Assembly: GCA_033439295.1 (NCBI GenBank)
Contig: JAVTLE010000014.1
Location: 3,720,001 to 3,784,000, forward strand
DNA: 64,000 bases
Source of the DNA: Deuterostichococcus epilithicus
Lineage: Eukaryota > Chlorophyta > Trebouxiophyceae > Prasiolales > Stichococcaceae
Direction of reading: 5' to 3'
Shown here piece after piece: positions 23,629 to 36,765 of the stretch (the first letter of the stretch is position 1; each line of letters opens with the position of its first letter). Below the pieces are notes generated by a model. It did not search any database and was not told the DNA's origin. It saw nothing but the letters and a program-made list of their open reading frames with translations. The position numbers and the translations under genes are program-made.

Positions 23629-26600
23629 CTAGATCGCATCGATGTCGCTCACGACTGAGCTCAGCTTCTTCTTCTGGTTGGGCGCCCGCTCAGCTCCCTG
23701 CAGACGGGACAGCAGCACGTTGGCCTCCCGCTCAGTAAGCCCCACGACTCGGCAGCACTGTCCGGGCGAGGCAATACAGCAGCAGACGCAGCCCCGGCAA
23801 TCCGATGCCGGTGGGAGCAGACGCAGACCACTCTTCGGCTTGGCAGCACCACAGCCAGAAGGTCCACTATGGCTATGGTCAGAGGCACGCACCTGGGGGC
23901 TGGGGGTATTGGAGGCGGGGCGCAGCCACTCGGCGACGCGGCTCCCGCTGCCGCTGGCGTCCCCCCTGCCGCCGGCCGCATACGAAGGCCCGGCCTGCGG
24001 CGCAGCATCCAGAGTCCTTCAGCACCCTTGGATCATCAGTGCTGCTGCAGCAGCAGCAGCAACTGCTGCCGCTACTTCTGGCTCTGTAGGACACAGCAGG
24101 GCGAGTGCAGGTTTGCTGTGAGAGAGGGTGTGGAAGTCAAGTCATATGAATCGAAAAATATTGCACACCGGGCCTCTGGGCATGTCCAGCTCGACATCGT
24201 TGTCGGGCGTGATCTGCGGCGCGTAGGGCGAGGTTACGGGGCCCTGCGCCACTGGCTCCTCCGCACCGTCCGCACTACGCCCTGTCCACCAGGAGGAGAA
24301 CCTGCAGCGGGCAGTACAGGACAGGTTCCGGCAGGGAGGATTTGGCGGCAACATCAGCAATGCATTGACGGTTGTTGCTAATGAGGACATCAGTGGTCAC
24401 ATCGTGCAGAGTCATCCTGCGACCGGGCGGCGGGCCGGCCGCTGCGCTGAGGCTCGACAAGGCAGGGCCAAATCTGCAGCAGCGGAGCCTCTGCAGCAGC
24501 GAGGGACTGCCGGTGGCCAGTTGCCGCCATTGCAAGTCCCCGATAAGCGCCAGTAGTAGTAAACAAACAGGTAGATGCCCAGGCTGCAATTCCGTGCTGT
24601 GCACTCTATAAGGGCTAGTGAGGGTGAGCCATTGACACACACTTGCTGGCTTTGCTGGCGGGCTCCATATGCGGGTCGTCGGTGGGCTTGACCGTCGGGT
24701 ACATGGGGCTGGAGGCCGGCGAAGTGCTGCGCGGCGACGGCCCCGTCATACGCTGACCCTGCGGAGGTGGGTCACGGCTAGGGCTCGGTTGGCTGTCGCA
24801 TGCAGGTGCCCTCTGGCACACGCCGCGGGTGCACACCACGACTTCCAGCACCATCTTACCACACCGGGGCTGGCAACAATATGCAGCCACATCCTGTTCG
24901 GACGCAGGCTGGCAGGGAAGTGGGAAGCGGGAAGCAACAACAGCGTCTAGCAGCACCTGGTATGCGATGTTGTCGGCGTTGAGGATGACGGGCGGCGCCA
25001 CCGGCTGCTGCAACACCCCCGAATGCTGCGGCGACGCCAGCAAGCCTGAGTGCTGCGGCGAAGCTGTGGGAGAGCCCTGCGTCCGGTGGCACACAGGGGT
25101 GGAACCAACGGCCCACAATGGCGAGCTCTGCGGCCCACGACATGTCACGTTCACGCGCATTGCTCTGGTATCTCATTCGGCAGAAGGCGGCAGAGCTGCC
25201 TGCCACTAGGCTGCAGACGAGAAAGTTTGAATGGCGCTGAAGGGTCGCAATATCCCCGCAGCTGGAGCGAGATGCAACTGAGCAGACCCCCACCTGGCGG
25301 CGGTAGTAGCTCAGCCCTGCGGAGCCGCCATCCATGTCATTGGAGCGGAAGGTGGTCTGCGGCCGCACGATGGGCTGCGGCGAGATGGACACGAGCGCCG
25401 TCAGGCAGCGCAGGGTGAGCACTCTTGGTCACGAGCTGCTGCCAGCGCGTGCGCTTCAGCTGACTGGCGTCTACATGCTGCTCAGGACACTGCTTGCACG
25501 GTGCAGGTCAGGTAGTGGGTCGCAGGGATCGCGGGACAAGGGTTTCTTTGGCCATGCGGGCACTCATGGCAGCTTGTAATGCTTCGACGTGCAAGCAGCT
25601 GGATGACACCAGCCTTGGGCGTGGGGTCAGAGGGCAACGCGCGCCAGCCGCAATGCTGCAGATCAGATTTGCGTCCAGCGCACCGTGGCGGCCTTCACGA
25701 TCTCTGGGTCACGGTCATAGGCGCCACGCCTGTGCTTCCGCCGCCGCAGGCAGCAGCAGCACAGCAGCAGCACTGCATGCACAGATTGATCCAGTCAGCC
25801 AAGGAGTAATACGTGAGGGCCTCTGGCACACGATGGCAGCGGTTGTAGAGGTGGTTGGCCGACAGATGTGACACACAGGAAAGCAGGGTCTTGGCGGGCA
25901 GCAAGCACAGAGGACTTCTCGTGGTCGATGGAAGCTCTACTGAGGACAGCTAGCAGCGCCAGGCCCAGCAAGCACACAAGCACGACAGTCTCCTGCCATG
26001 GCAAGGCAATACACGCACCAGCCGGTGCAAGAATGCCGGCAGGTCCAGCACCGCACTGATGCTGCATCGGACCTTGCATGGATACGATACAATGGCGTCT
26101 ACAGCGTCCCAGTAAGGTCCGAGAGTGAGCGTGAAAGGCTCACAGATGAGGCCGAGGCCCACGACTGCTCCAATCACGATGCCCACAATCGCGCCGGTCG
26201 ACAGGCCGCCGCCGCCGCCGCCTCCGCCAGTAGACTGCCCGGGGATGGTAATGCTGCCGTCTTGTATTGTGTCGGGGGTCACACCATTGACGTTCACGCC
26301 TGCAAGGCAGATATCACAGACTGTGTATGAGAGAGTACGGCATAGGCGGGACCTGCAGTCTGTGCAGGTGAGGCATCCGCACATCGACAACTTCATGTGA
26401 TAGGTCACCCTTACTGTACACCCTTATTGTTTGTCAGGACATCAAGCGACAGCAGGCTCCTGAGGTCCAGCGCCAACAAGCAGCATGACTGCGTGCGCAC
26501 GCACCATTCTGGTTGAGCGCATTCTGCAGGGTGGAGAGGGTGTTCTGGTCCCGCAGCTGGGCCTGCAGCCCGGCAGAGTCCGACACCTGCGCACAGCAGA

Positions 26601-29600
26601 GCGTGCCAGTGCCAGTCAGCAGTCGCTCTTTCAGCATCAGCTCTGATGTGCTCAAGGCTGCACAGCCTTGAGATCACGCACAGCCCTGAGGAGGCACCAG
26701 CCGGATCCTGCCGCTCGTGGGTACTGAGTGTCAGCAGCAAGAATGGAAGCATGATGAGCAGCAGGACAGGGCATGGCGCCCAGGACGGCTCAACGTGCCG
26801 CTTCTGTGCACACCTGCTCAAGATTGTAGTATACAGTGATGCTCTGGGTCTGTAGCAGCTTGCGAGCCGATGAAGCCGAAGAATTGGTGGGCACATTGCC
26901 CACATACCGGATGACGGTGGAGTTGAACTCCGACCCCTGTTCACACGGCCATTGCATGTCTTTTGCAGACACGTCGTGATGTCGTGCGGTCGAGTTGTTG
27001 TATATTAGGTGCAACTGAAGGCATGTAGAGTTGGCAAGGGACAGGCAGGGGCAGGCAGGCGGAATAGCTGGATGGCATCGCACGATGGCAGCCTTGAGCG
27101 CGGACGCAAACGTCTGGTTGGCAGACTCTGTCCACGGCACCAGGTTGTTGCCCGTGAGCGCAAATGCAACCTGAAATTCAGAAGCATAGAAGCACTCGTG
27201 TCTGACGTGTCTGAAGCAGCGGACGATCTGACTTGTTGCTTTCCAGGCCGCTGTCCAGAAGACAGAAAAGGGAGGCACTGCACAGCGGGTGCTGCTTGGC
27301 TGGCGAGAATGGAGGCGCAAGTTGCCAGCATGGTCCATCGTGCAGTATGTGCGCACTGCGATTGCCGTGCAGCTCACCCCAACGGTGTTGGTGCCAGCGG
27401 AGGAGCCGGAGCCTGACGGCGGGGAGGCACCGGGCGCCATCGCCGGCGATGGTGCCTGCAGGCACGAGGCCGGCACCATTTGGCATTTGTATGGTGATTC
27501 ACCGCTCTTTCCCCCTGTTTCCCCCAACCGCATCTGCACCCTGCCGTGCAAGGGCGCTGAGCACCAGCGGCACGGCTCCATCGCACTGCATCCACAGCAG
27601 CCTGGCGTCTATCCTCACCGAGGCTTCAGGCTCGGGCGCGGGAGGCGTGTTCCCGCACACCAGCTCCCCGTTGCTGATGGCGTTCGCGGGCAGCACCGGC
27701 AGCGAGCCCGGGATCGTGCCGCACAGCTGCTCGTTGCCAGGCTTCAGCACCCTGCAGGCCGCGTGTCAGGTGTGTCAAGATCAGAATGGTCAGCATGCCT
27801 GTGCGGTCTTAGACGAAACAGCCTCCGTTGAGCGCTGGCCCCTGGAAGCTAGAGGGTGCTTGCAAGCCACATGCGCGCTGCGGGGCCGTGCAACACTGGC
27901 AGGGTGCACAGAGGCAGGACATCGCATGTGACTGGCCAGAGCAGGAGAAACTCCTGGGTGTGGCACACGGGCAGGAGCTGCGGAAGGAGGGGGCTCACAA
28001 GCCGGTCAGGGACGGCAGGTTTCCGTCAGCGCCCCACGACTCAGGGATGGAGCCCTGTATGTCGTTGCCCGACACATCCAGCCGCGCCAGGCTGCCAAAG
28101 CGGCCGCTGCCACCCCACTCCGCGGGCAGCTCCCCCTCCAGCATGTTGTCCTCCAGCAGCAGGTTCTGCAGCGCGCCAAAGCCGCCGCCCTCGCCCCAGC
28201 CGCTCGGCAGGCTGCCTGTAGAGGTGATGTGGCAACCAAGTCAACGAGTGTTTGCGCAGCACGCCTGGCGCGTGGTGTGGCGTGCCGGCTGCACAGCTGG
28301 TCGCCCCTTGCAGTGGCAGACCATGCAACTCGCCAGCAGGCCTGCTGTTCTGGCCTAGGCTGCCTGGTGGACTGCAGTATCTTGCTTGGCAATGCCCCTG
28401 CCTAGAACCAAGCCTGAAACCCATGGACATGCATCTCGGCATTGACAGCGCATGCATTTGCCTGACCTGCAACGTCCACAGCAGCGACTTGTCAGACTGA
28501 GTTGCAGCGCCCACACTTGACGACCCCAACATGCTGCTGCATCCAACGATTCCGCCCACACCTGTAAAAGCATTGGAGCCGAGGCGCAGCAGCTGCAGCC
28601 CCGAGAAGGAGCCTGCCGCGCCATAGGCGTCAGGCAGATCGCCCTCCAGGCGGTTGGACGAAACGTCCAGCTCCGTAAGCGACTGAAAGGCGTTGTTGGA
28701 CGCCCAGCCACCGGGAAGCGAGCCCGCCAGCTGGTTCTGCCCCAGCTTCCTGCACGGTTTTAGATGACAGGAAGCCTGAGCGCCCGCCGCCAGCAAATGG
28801 TGTCCCCTTGGCGCCTGTCACTATGGTTATAGCCTCAGGGCAGAAGGCAGCGCCGCGGCAAGGAGTTGGCTAAAAGGCATCGTTGCACAAAGAGCGTGAC
28901 CGCAAAGCCGACAAGGTGCTGGGAATGAAATCAGGATTCTCACAGTGAGCCGAGGTTGGACAGCTGTGACAGCTCGTTGGCCAGGCTGCCCTGCAGTCCA
29001 AGGCTCGTGAGGTCCCTGCACCGGGCACGACAGCAAGCCGCTGCTCAGCTGCTTGGTGTGTGGACCCTTTCCGGCACGCACTGGCGGGCTCCAGGAATGC
29101 CAGTTGCCCTAAGTAATTGCACATCTGTGGCGCCTGGGTGCATGCGCTTGAGCAGTCAGGCGTCGACTGATGCGACAGACACCGTTCGTAGCAACATCAG
29201 CATCGCAAATCTTGGTTCGGAGCTAGCATCCACGCAAGTAGGTTCGCTCATTGACTCACAGGCTGATTACGGCGCCATTCTGGTCGCAGGACACGCCGTT
29301 CCAGTCGCTGCACGGGTTGCCGCCCTGTGTCCAACTGTCCAGCTCGTCGATGTTGTCTGCATTGCTGATTGCGTCCTTCTGAGCCAGCAGCGCCGTCGCT
29401 GCAGGGCATCAGTCAGCACAGCATCATCTACACAATGCTAAGCCAGTAACATGTACCCTGGCACTTGGCACTTAGCTCAAATGGTTGGCTAGGCAGGCCA
29501 GTGTTCCTTTGCAAGCCGGTGGCGCGGCGATTCGGCCACTAACTTTGCTGTCAGTCCTCTGCATCATCCTGCCGTCAATGGTGTCGGCAGGACCCACCGT

Positions 29601-30127
29601 CGGCGGGGTTGAAATTCCCGGATGTCGGCCCCGGCGTGGGGGGCGCACTGGTCGCGGGCGCCTGCGTCGGAGCGCCAGACGGTGCCGGCGTGGGTGCCCC
29701 GCCTGGAGCTACGGTAGGCGCACCAGATGGTGCTGCTGTGGGCGCCATAGTCGGCGCCACAGTTGGCGTCGTATTCTCCCCCTGCGCACCGATGTGCCAC
29801 AAGTAGTTCAAACGTGCAGTGCCAAGGTCGACTCTGGTAGTCTCCGTGCACGACCTTCCACAGAGCTCGGCATGCCGGCCCTGCTAGCATGATGCATTCC
29901 AAGATGGTCTCCAAACCCCAGGAACTACGCACCGATGGCGGCGCTGGAGCCGGCGTGTTGGCATCGCCACCGGGCGGCAATGGTGGCGACGGCGGCTCAA
30001 AGTTTGCGGTTCCGCCTGGGGGCAGCGGCGGCGACGGGGGCTGCGGGGGGTTGAACTGCTGCGCTGTCACTGCTGAGGCCGCAGCCAGCAGGGCCGCCAG
30101 CACCAGCCAGCGGCTGCCGTGCGCCAT
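23629..30127 (-). CDS. Leucine-rich-repeat single-pass membrane glycoprotein
   Basis: Signal peptide (SRWLVLAALLAAASAVTA), then Pro-rich repeats PPSPPLPPGG and a stretch of T/A-P repeats (APTxAPSGAP), an LRR N-cap (IDELDSWTQGGNPCSDWNGV), plant-type LRRs (LGLQGSLANELSQLSNLGSL; LTELDVSSNRLEGDLPDAYG; LRLGSNAFTG), a Cys-containing C-cap (EQLCGTIPGSLPVLPANAIS), a region with SEA-like spacing, a Gly run and a membrane segment (TGAIVGIVIGAVVGLGLI). In-phase exons include 29933-30127, 29598-29781, 29260-29398, 28944-29015, 28562-28749, 27999-28215, 27619-27751, 27378-27455, 27084-27170, 26814-26936, 26505-26586 and 26144-26299. Several exons towards 23.6 kb encode a Pro/Ser-rich tail ending VVSDIDAI-stop; their borders are less certain, and no kinase domain is seen. 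Likely a cell-surface or wall-linked recognition or adhesion protein; no ligand can be inferred. Confidence 0.78.
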
Positions 30128-31146
30128 GACCGGCACCGCCACTTTCCAACGGCTGTGGCGGCGGCTGTTTCAAGCAATTCTACTTGGACCTGCAGAAATG
30201 CACAGGAGGCCTGTTCAGACGCACTTCGTCTGTGTATCCACCCACAATCTGGGTCTGCTCTATCCGAGCCAGCTGCAAATAACTCAGCTTGATGATGGTA
30301 GCGATGCTGTCTATCTGCTGGCATTTGCTCTGCAGGTTGCTTCTTGTTATGAGCTGCACGAGCACTGATTGATGGCAAAGCCTGTGCCACCGGAAACAGA
30401 TCTCTTGCCTCCCGATCCTCGAGACCGCCCCACCTATCCGCCCGACAGAGCGTCGCCGACGGCGTCTCCAGCACCGGTAATGATGCAGAGTCACTTCGCC
30501 AGCCTAGTGGACGGTTTGAGGCCAGTTGGCGGTGAGTTCTCGACCGACCGACTAAGACCGACATGCGGCTCCTGAGAAGAGGTGGTAGTTTGTCACTCCA
30601 GGCCGCTTGGACAGCATCCTGTCGTGACCAGCATCCGTTGTGCTGCCCTCAGCAATTCATATCCCCGTGCAGATCCCGGTTCTGCGGTCGTAAGACTTCG
30701 AGGCAGGTGTGGCTTCACACCTGGCACCGCTGTCCGGCCCAAAGAGGATCGTCGCGGTCGCCTCGCGTCCAGTACTCGGGCGATCCGACAAAGCGACAGC
30801 ACGCAGGAGGTGACTGGCTGGACTGGGTTCTGGTCGACTGGCCGAGATGGGTGCAGGCGTCATCAGGGTGGTTGAGCGAAGGCGCTGCTTCAGGGTGGGC
30901 GACTTCCGCAACATCAAGTTTTGGCGGTATCAACCCATCGAGCATGTTGCTCGCCATTCAATGCGCCAGTCACATGCAAAATTGCCTGTGGCACGGGACG
31001 TTGTGCATTCATCCGGGCAACGTGCAGCTGTCACACTGCTGCATCACCGCTGCCGGCCGTGCGCAAGTAGTCCTCTCGTCTTGCATCGCTTGCCAAGCCA
31101 CATACCTAGTTGTCTCCGCTAAGATCAGGGCAGCCGCCAGGAATGG
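30128..31146. other. Intergenic, LRR gene 5' / TMC gene 3'
   Basis: About 1 kb holding the promoter of the LRR gene and the 3' UTR of the TMC gene. Plus-strand open frames of up to 195 codons (30563-31150) use non-ATG starts, have no family resemblance and lie antisense to transcribed ends, so I do not call them genes. Confidence 0.45.
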
Positions 31147-34100
31147 CTAGCCAACCGGCCGCCTCGTCATATCGAGGGGCGCTAAATCCCACTGATGCGA
31201 AGCCGCCACCAGCTTTCGGGCATACGTTGCATTCGAACCATTGCCGCCGCCAATATTACTGCCACCGCCCATTTTGCTGATCATTGCAGCCCCGCCAGGC
31301 ATCAGCGTGCCGGCGCCAAGCCTCCGCTTCACCAGTGTATCGCGCCGGTAGCTGGTAAAGTCCTCCTTGAGGCGGTGCACATCGCGACGGAATTTGCTAA
31401 TGCGGCTCTGTAGGACCACGACGCAGAACAGGAGGACGATGGCCAGGCTTCCCATAACGATGGGTGTTCCCAGCCAGCTGATTGTCGTGCCAAGACCCCT
31501 GCAGTGTGCCATACCACAGGTGCTTCGTCAGGGCACGTGTCGTCAAGACGTGCATTCCACCATGCTGAATTGCTGACAGGCATCCAAGGAAGATGTTGCT
31601 ACGAACCTGGGAGCAGAGTTGACGAGATCGGTGAGGGCGCGCTTCATGGAGGTGCCCTGATGCGGCCCGCACGTCTGGCGCCGGTACTGCATGTTGAAGC
31701 CGTTGGTCACCGTGCAGCCAGCCAGCGCCACTGCATCATGCGACACTCTTCGTTGCGCCTATCAGCGCCCCGTTGCAACTGCCAGCACAACACTACAGTC
31801 ACATGAGCAGGCCTCTGCGGTGGCCCGCCGATAGCTCATCCTTGCTGGGACTGCCTTAAGATAAAATCATGCTGGCGATGGCCTGGGGGACCAGAGCCTC
31901 TGAAACCCCCAGTGGCAGTCAGCAGTATGACGTGCACCCACCACGGAGCACTCGAGATCGTGGCGCACCCAGCATGAGGCCGTGTGCGATGGTGGAGGTG
32001 CGCGAGGCGCTGTACGGCTTCTTGGGCGGCACGAAGGCGCGCATCGCCAGCAGCTTCTGCGTCGTGAAGTGCAGCACGTTGGACAGAGCGCCCAGCAGCG
32101 GCAGCAGCGGCGCCAGCGCAGCACCCAGCCACACCAGCACCTGGTTCTCGATCACCGTCAGCACCACCTGCGGAGCAGCAACGCGCGTGTTGCTCCAAAG
32201 CGAGACCCCCATCAGCGAACCTCCGGCTGCATGTGGAGAAGCAGCGCAACAGAGAGCCTGCTTATAGTACACCACTCGTGTATCACAGCTCCGACCTGCC
32301 GCGGCACTGCGACGTGGTGGTTGCTGAGGGTCAGTGATGACAGACCAAGATGCCTGGCAACTGAGGCGAAAACAGGAGGAGAGGAGGTGTTCACGCTCAC
32401 GTCTGGTGGGTCGTAGGCCTGCTCGCAGAAGTACTTGAGAAAGACACCCCGTGCCACGTCGGTGATGTTGATGATAACAGCGTTGGTGATGACCAGGCGG
32501 TACAGCAGCAGGCCGATGGTGTTCTCTGGGCACGATGGCACACAGCGCCCCTGCTTACGCACATGACAGTCTGTGGGCTGCTGGTCATATGACGCACGCG
32601 CATTCTCAATGATTCGCCTCCTCACCCCCGCAGACCGCTGGGCATGTGATAGAGACTTGCCTGCAGGCTGACGTTGGCTGGGGACTGGTAATGAGCGCAG
32701 ACCTCATTGCAGCACATGCTGCCGCTATGGCACAGCAAATCTGTCTTGTCGCTATAGGTGCAGATCTGCGCACGATGTGGACATCAGGTGGCATGTGAGT
32801 GGCATATAGAGATGTTGGCCCTTTGTGTCCTGCGTGAGCATGCATGAGGACGAGCAGTGTGTGCTGCATTCTGACGATCAATAACAAGAACTGCTCGAAC
32901 CGACCTGCTGGGAGCTGTCGAGTGTGATGCTTGACCGCCCATTGATGAGCAGGCGGTACAGATGCCATGTGAAGGCCGCAAGGTAGCACAACTTGATTGA
33001 GAAGAGTTTTGCGGCAAGGATCTGCATCAGCACGCGGACAAACTCTTTCTGCAGGTCAGGATTTTTTATGTATATGCACGGATGCACGCGCATGGTGCGG
33101 AACCGATGCTATCCAATCATTGTGAGCATGCGCATGCGCATGTCGTGGTCTTACGCTGGTGACATTGCGGGGGTGCCAGCCCTCGATGGCCATGCTGAAG
33201 CGGACCGCGCTGGCGCCGATGGTGTTGATCAGCGACAGCAGGATGGAGGTGGCGAAGCCTGTGCTGATGCGCGCATTGATCGCTGCCTCATTTACGAGCG
33301 TGAAGTAGCTGCACACGCCGGTGGTGGCGATGATTGCTGGCCACACTAGTCCCATGCCGATGATCTGCAGCAAGAAGCTTTCATCTGCACCGTGCTTTGG
33401 GTGAAGTAGTGTCGCTGCATTGTCAAGGTTGTTGTCGCCTGAAGAAGCACCCTTTCTCAAAAGTAGTAACGAACAGGGGGCCTACCTTGCGCATCTGACC
33501 CATGATCCGCATGTACACCGTCACTTGCACGTCCGCGTCAGACGCGTCATTCAGCATCTCTCTAAGCTGCTGTCGGATGGACCGCCGCAGGTTGGCTGCC
33601 GCCTCATAGTCCGTGAGGTGGAAGTCCCAGGACGCAAACACGACCGTCGAGAAGCGGTACATGTACTTGTCATGCACGACGCCGCCCTTGTCCCCATTGC
33701 CCTGCGATGTGAGAGCCTCAGCTGGTTATGAGCGCACTCAAGCTGCTGCTGCCTTCTGTCGCATCTGCAGCCAAGTCACAGAAGCGAAATATGTCGCACA
33801 TGCACAAAGCTGATGCACTAGCGTTGAAGCAGGCGGCAGGGCACCCTACCTGTAAGCGTCGGCCGATGGCGTGCAGCAGCATGACGAGAGAGATGGCCAG
33901 CATGGCGATAATGGCAATGGGGAAGCCCAGGTCCGCTGGGACGGGCTGGCGTCTGTCTGGCACGCCCAGTGCAGGGTCACCGTGTCCATGCCGCAAGTAG
34001 TTGTAATTGTAGCCGCCTGCAGCAAGAGCCACGCTGCTCAGGGAAGCCGACATGCACCTGTAATACTTTGCTGTTCCAAGGTCTGATCGAGGCTGTCCGC

Positions 34101-35807
34101 ACTACTCAAGACTGTCCGCACTGATCGAGACTGTTCGCAAGCTGCTGCAAAAGTTCTCAAGCCCGGAGACGCTTCAGTGGAAATTCGTTAATGCACACCG
34201 TACAGCAGGAAGCTGTTGTCGAGGCCGAAGCCCTGCGCAATCTTCTTGGCCGAGTAAGCGCCCAGCTGGCTCCAGCGGAATGTGACCGGCGGCTTGACCC
34301 AGAAGGGCATGGCCACCAGGAGCAGCCACAGCAGCAGCACCACCAAGTTCAGCAGCAGGGCAAACCGGATGAAGCAGAGCGTCAGCGCCACATTCGAACC
34401 TGCAAAACGTCGTCTTTGTGAGTATCTCGCTATGGTTCTGCAATATAGCAGGCATCAACAAACCGGCAGGCTGCTTTGACAACACATCGAGCCGCGGTGA
34501 CCGACACTCATTCGCAGGGTTAGCACTGGTATCACAAGCCGTCTTCCCGGAAGCAGTATTGCGATCGGATGCTGAAGTCGCCGCGGCGGCTCCGAGCGAC
34601 AGGACCACACACCGTGGCGGCCTTCGACCTTTTGTATGGACGTCTGCCAGAGCTGCAGGCCGCCAAGAGCCTCTTGCAACATGCTGCGGACCTTGGCTAC
34701 GCCGTCCCTCACCCACCGCCGCTGCCTAAACATCGCCTCATCCTGCGGCGGCAGAATGGACGAATGATGAATCGTCAAGAGGGTCGAACAGCGCTGGTCT
34801 GAGTCGCTGAAGCCAGAACAGCTTGTGGGTTCACCAACAAAGCGTACGCACTTGATGGAGGCATTGCAAGCGAACCCTGGCACGCTCTGCCGTTGCAAGG
34901 TTACGCTGCCGTCTGACTGTCAGCGGAGTCAGCGTGGCGCCAGCAGACTGCACAGTAGCTGAGTGAAGGGTGGCAGACCTTCCCGACTGTATCTGCGCCG
35001 CCTGCTGCTGCTGCTGCTGCTGCTGCCGCTGCTTTGCCGCAGCCACAGCCTGGCGCTCGAGTGGCCTTGACGTCGCAGGGAACGGTCCTAGCACTGTCAC
35101 GCCAAAAGCCAAATTGTTGGGTCTCAGCAATGTACATTCACACACTTCTAATTGGGGCCTGCGCTCACATCCAGGTGTGGCATGTGTGGCAGGCTCACAC
35201 TGGCAAGTGTAAACAGCTCACCTTGATAGAGGCCTGACGAGGTCATAGGATGATCCCGATCTGGCGGGAGTAGCAGCGTGTCTGGCGCCATGCTGCCACT
35301 GTCTGTGTCAGACCAGGAGCCTTGCGTGCCAGCAGAGTGCTGCGGCACCTTGTGAGCTGTCGTCCCAGCACGGTCAGTCCGCTGCGCATTGAGCAGCGGT
35401 GAGGACTGCTGCTGAACTGGCTGCTGTTGCAGAGGCCTCTGCGGGCGATTTGCAGCCTCGGCAAAGTGCACTGAAGGCGTCTCGTAGGCGTATGTCAGAG
35501 CAGGCCTCGGTGAAGCAGGCCGGCTGGTGGAAGCATACTGTGCTGGGGCGCCGGGCTGCTGGCTGCGCGGGTGCGGCATCAAGAGCGGCGTCGATGCGGA
35601 GGCATGCGGACCATGGTGCATCGCTGGCTCCAAGGCTGCAGCCTCCTCGAAGCTGAGGTATGATGGCTGCTGCGGAGTCCGAGGGCAAGAGTCCGCCCCG
35701 GTCGACTGGCCATACAGATGAGGCTGCTGCCGAGCAAAGGGATCAGGTTGCCGCTGCCCGCCGCCGCCTGGCTGCGGGTACGGCCCATGCGTCTGGCCGC
35801 CGCTCAT
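31147..35807 (-). CDS. TMC (transmembrane channel-like) protein
   Basis: Multi-pass membrane protein of the TMC family, relatives of OSCA/TMEM63 and TMEM16; animal TMC1/2 form mechanotransduction channels. Exon 1 (35222-35807) encodes a disordered Pro/Gln-rich cytoplasmic N-terminus from MSGGQTHG, followed by a poly-Gln stretch. Membrane part in order: LWQTSIQKVEGRHG before TM1; LLLNLVVLLLWLLLVAMPFW; FPIAIIAMLAISLVMLLHAI; VVFASWDFHLTDYEAA (the F-W-D block between TMs); IIATTGVCSYFTLVNEAAIN; CPENTIGLLLYRLVITNAVI (variant of the TMC CWE-VGQ signature); then VLVWLGAALAPLLPLLGAL and KKPYSASRTST (family: PW/FRASRTSTFF); last TM TPIVMGSLAIVLLFCVVVLQ and a basic Gly-rich tail to RRPVG-stop. The last exon starts near 31500. 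Internal exon borders were not all fixed. Ion selectivity and gating are unknown; plasma-membrane or endomembrane mechanosensing is only inference. Confidence 0.82.
34995..35036. repeat. CAG/CTG triplet repeat encoding Gln
   Basis: A run of CTG/CCG triplets on the plus strand reads as CAG codons in the TMC gene (KQRQQQQQQQQAAQ). This is a simple coding microsatellite in the disordered N-terminal region. Confidence 0.8.
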
Positions 35808-36765
35808 GATGATCGGCCTACAGACAAAAGAGCAGGCCTGAATGGATGACCGCACTGATAACTGGCGAAATTCGAAGTCAATGATGCTGATGCAGTGCAA
35901 CATTTGCTCAGAGCGCAAGCGTGCAACCCCCACCTGTCCATCGTCGCCGCAGTCCGCACGCCAGCGATGCGACCGGCGGGATGTGTTCTCACCCCAGTGA
36001 TTACCGGAGGCGAGTCGCCTTTGTTCATCGGCTCTGTGAGCTCGAGCGAGGGTGGGCTGTGCTGACTGTGCTCGTTGCCAGCGCGTTTCTTCAAAGCTCT
36101 GCCGACGCGAGCAATACACTGTAAAATTCAAATCGACATACTTTATTTATTTGAAGACACTATTGACGGACATCGAAACTCTCATTTGATCATTGCAGTT
36201 CGAGGAGCAACGCGATTGATCCGTGGTGGGACGCGCCGACTGGCAGCAACTCATCGAAAAGTTCTGTGTAGTCTCTGCGCGTCAATATTTGCTGCACGTC
36301 TGAGCGTCGTGTGCTCGTCTGACCTTTTCCCGGAAGGAGGGGGCGCCCGTCTAACGGGGGGGCGGCAAGGTGTGCAGATGACCAGCTACTATGATAATTG
36401 GGTAATGCTCGCCTGCTTGCTTGCCGTACTCGTACTCATCGCCAGAATTGTATGTCAGGCCCGTAATCGTGCAGCAATCCTTACAGAATTCTTGTTGTAC
36501 ACTGAGTGGGGGGGCGCCTCATGCAGACATGCGTCACCGGCGAACATCACAGCCTCAAGGCAGGACTCACCTGCGGCAAGGTGCTGGCACTGGCAACGCC
36601 TTGCGAGACCGTGTGGAGCCTGCCAACCACTCTCAATTTCATGTGTCGTATACATGACTCTTTCATATACAGGTTGGCACGCCCCCGGCTGGCCCTCTTC
36701 TCCGGGCGCAGTTCACTTTGTAGCACCGCGGCGTGCGGGGCCAATGCAACGCGCTGGCCCAGCCC
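35808..36765. other. Intergenic, TMC 5' / ESS2 3'
   Basis: About 960 bp with the TMC promoter and the ESS2 3' UTR. A plus-strand ATG frame at 36378 encodes a hydrophobic stretch (VMLACLLAVLVLIARIV). It has no family match, so I do not call it a gene. Confidence 0.45.

Noticed and set aside
30563-31150. 195-codon plus-strand open frame between the LRR and TMC genes
   Set aside because: No homology and no exon structure; it lies in 5'/3' UTR space of two minus-strand genes.
36378-36520. Hydrophobic plus-strand ORF starting MTSYYDNW
   Set aside because: One hydrophobic segment in intergenic DNA, no family match and no clear transcript structure; could be a tiny gene but unsupported.
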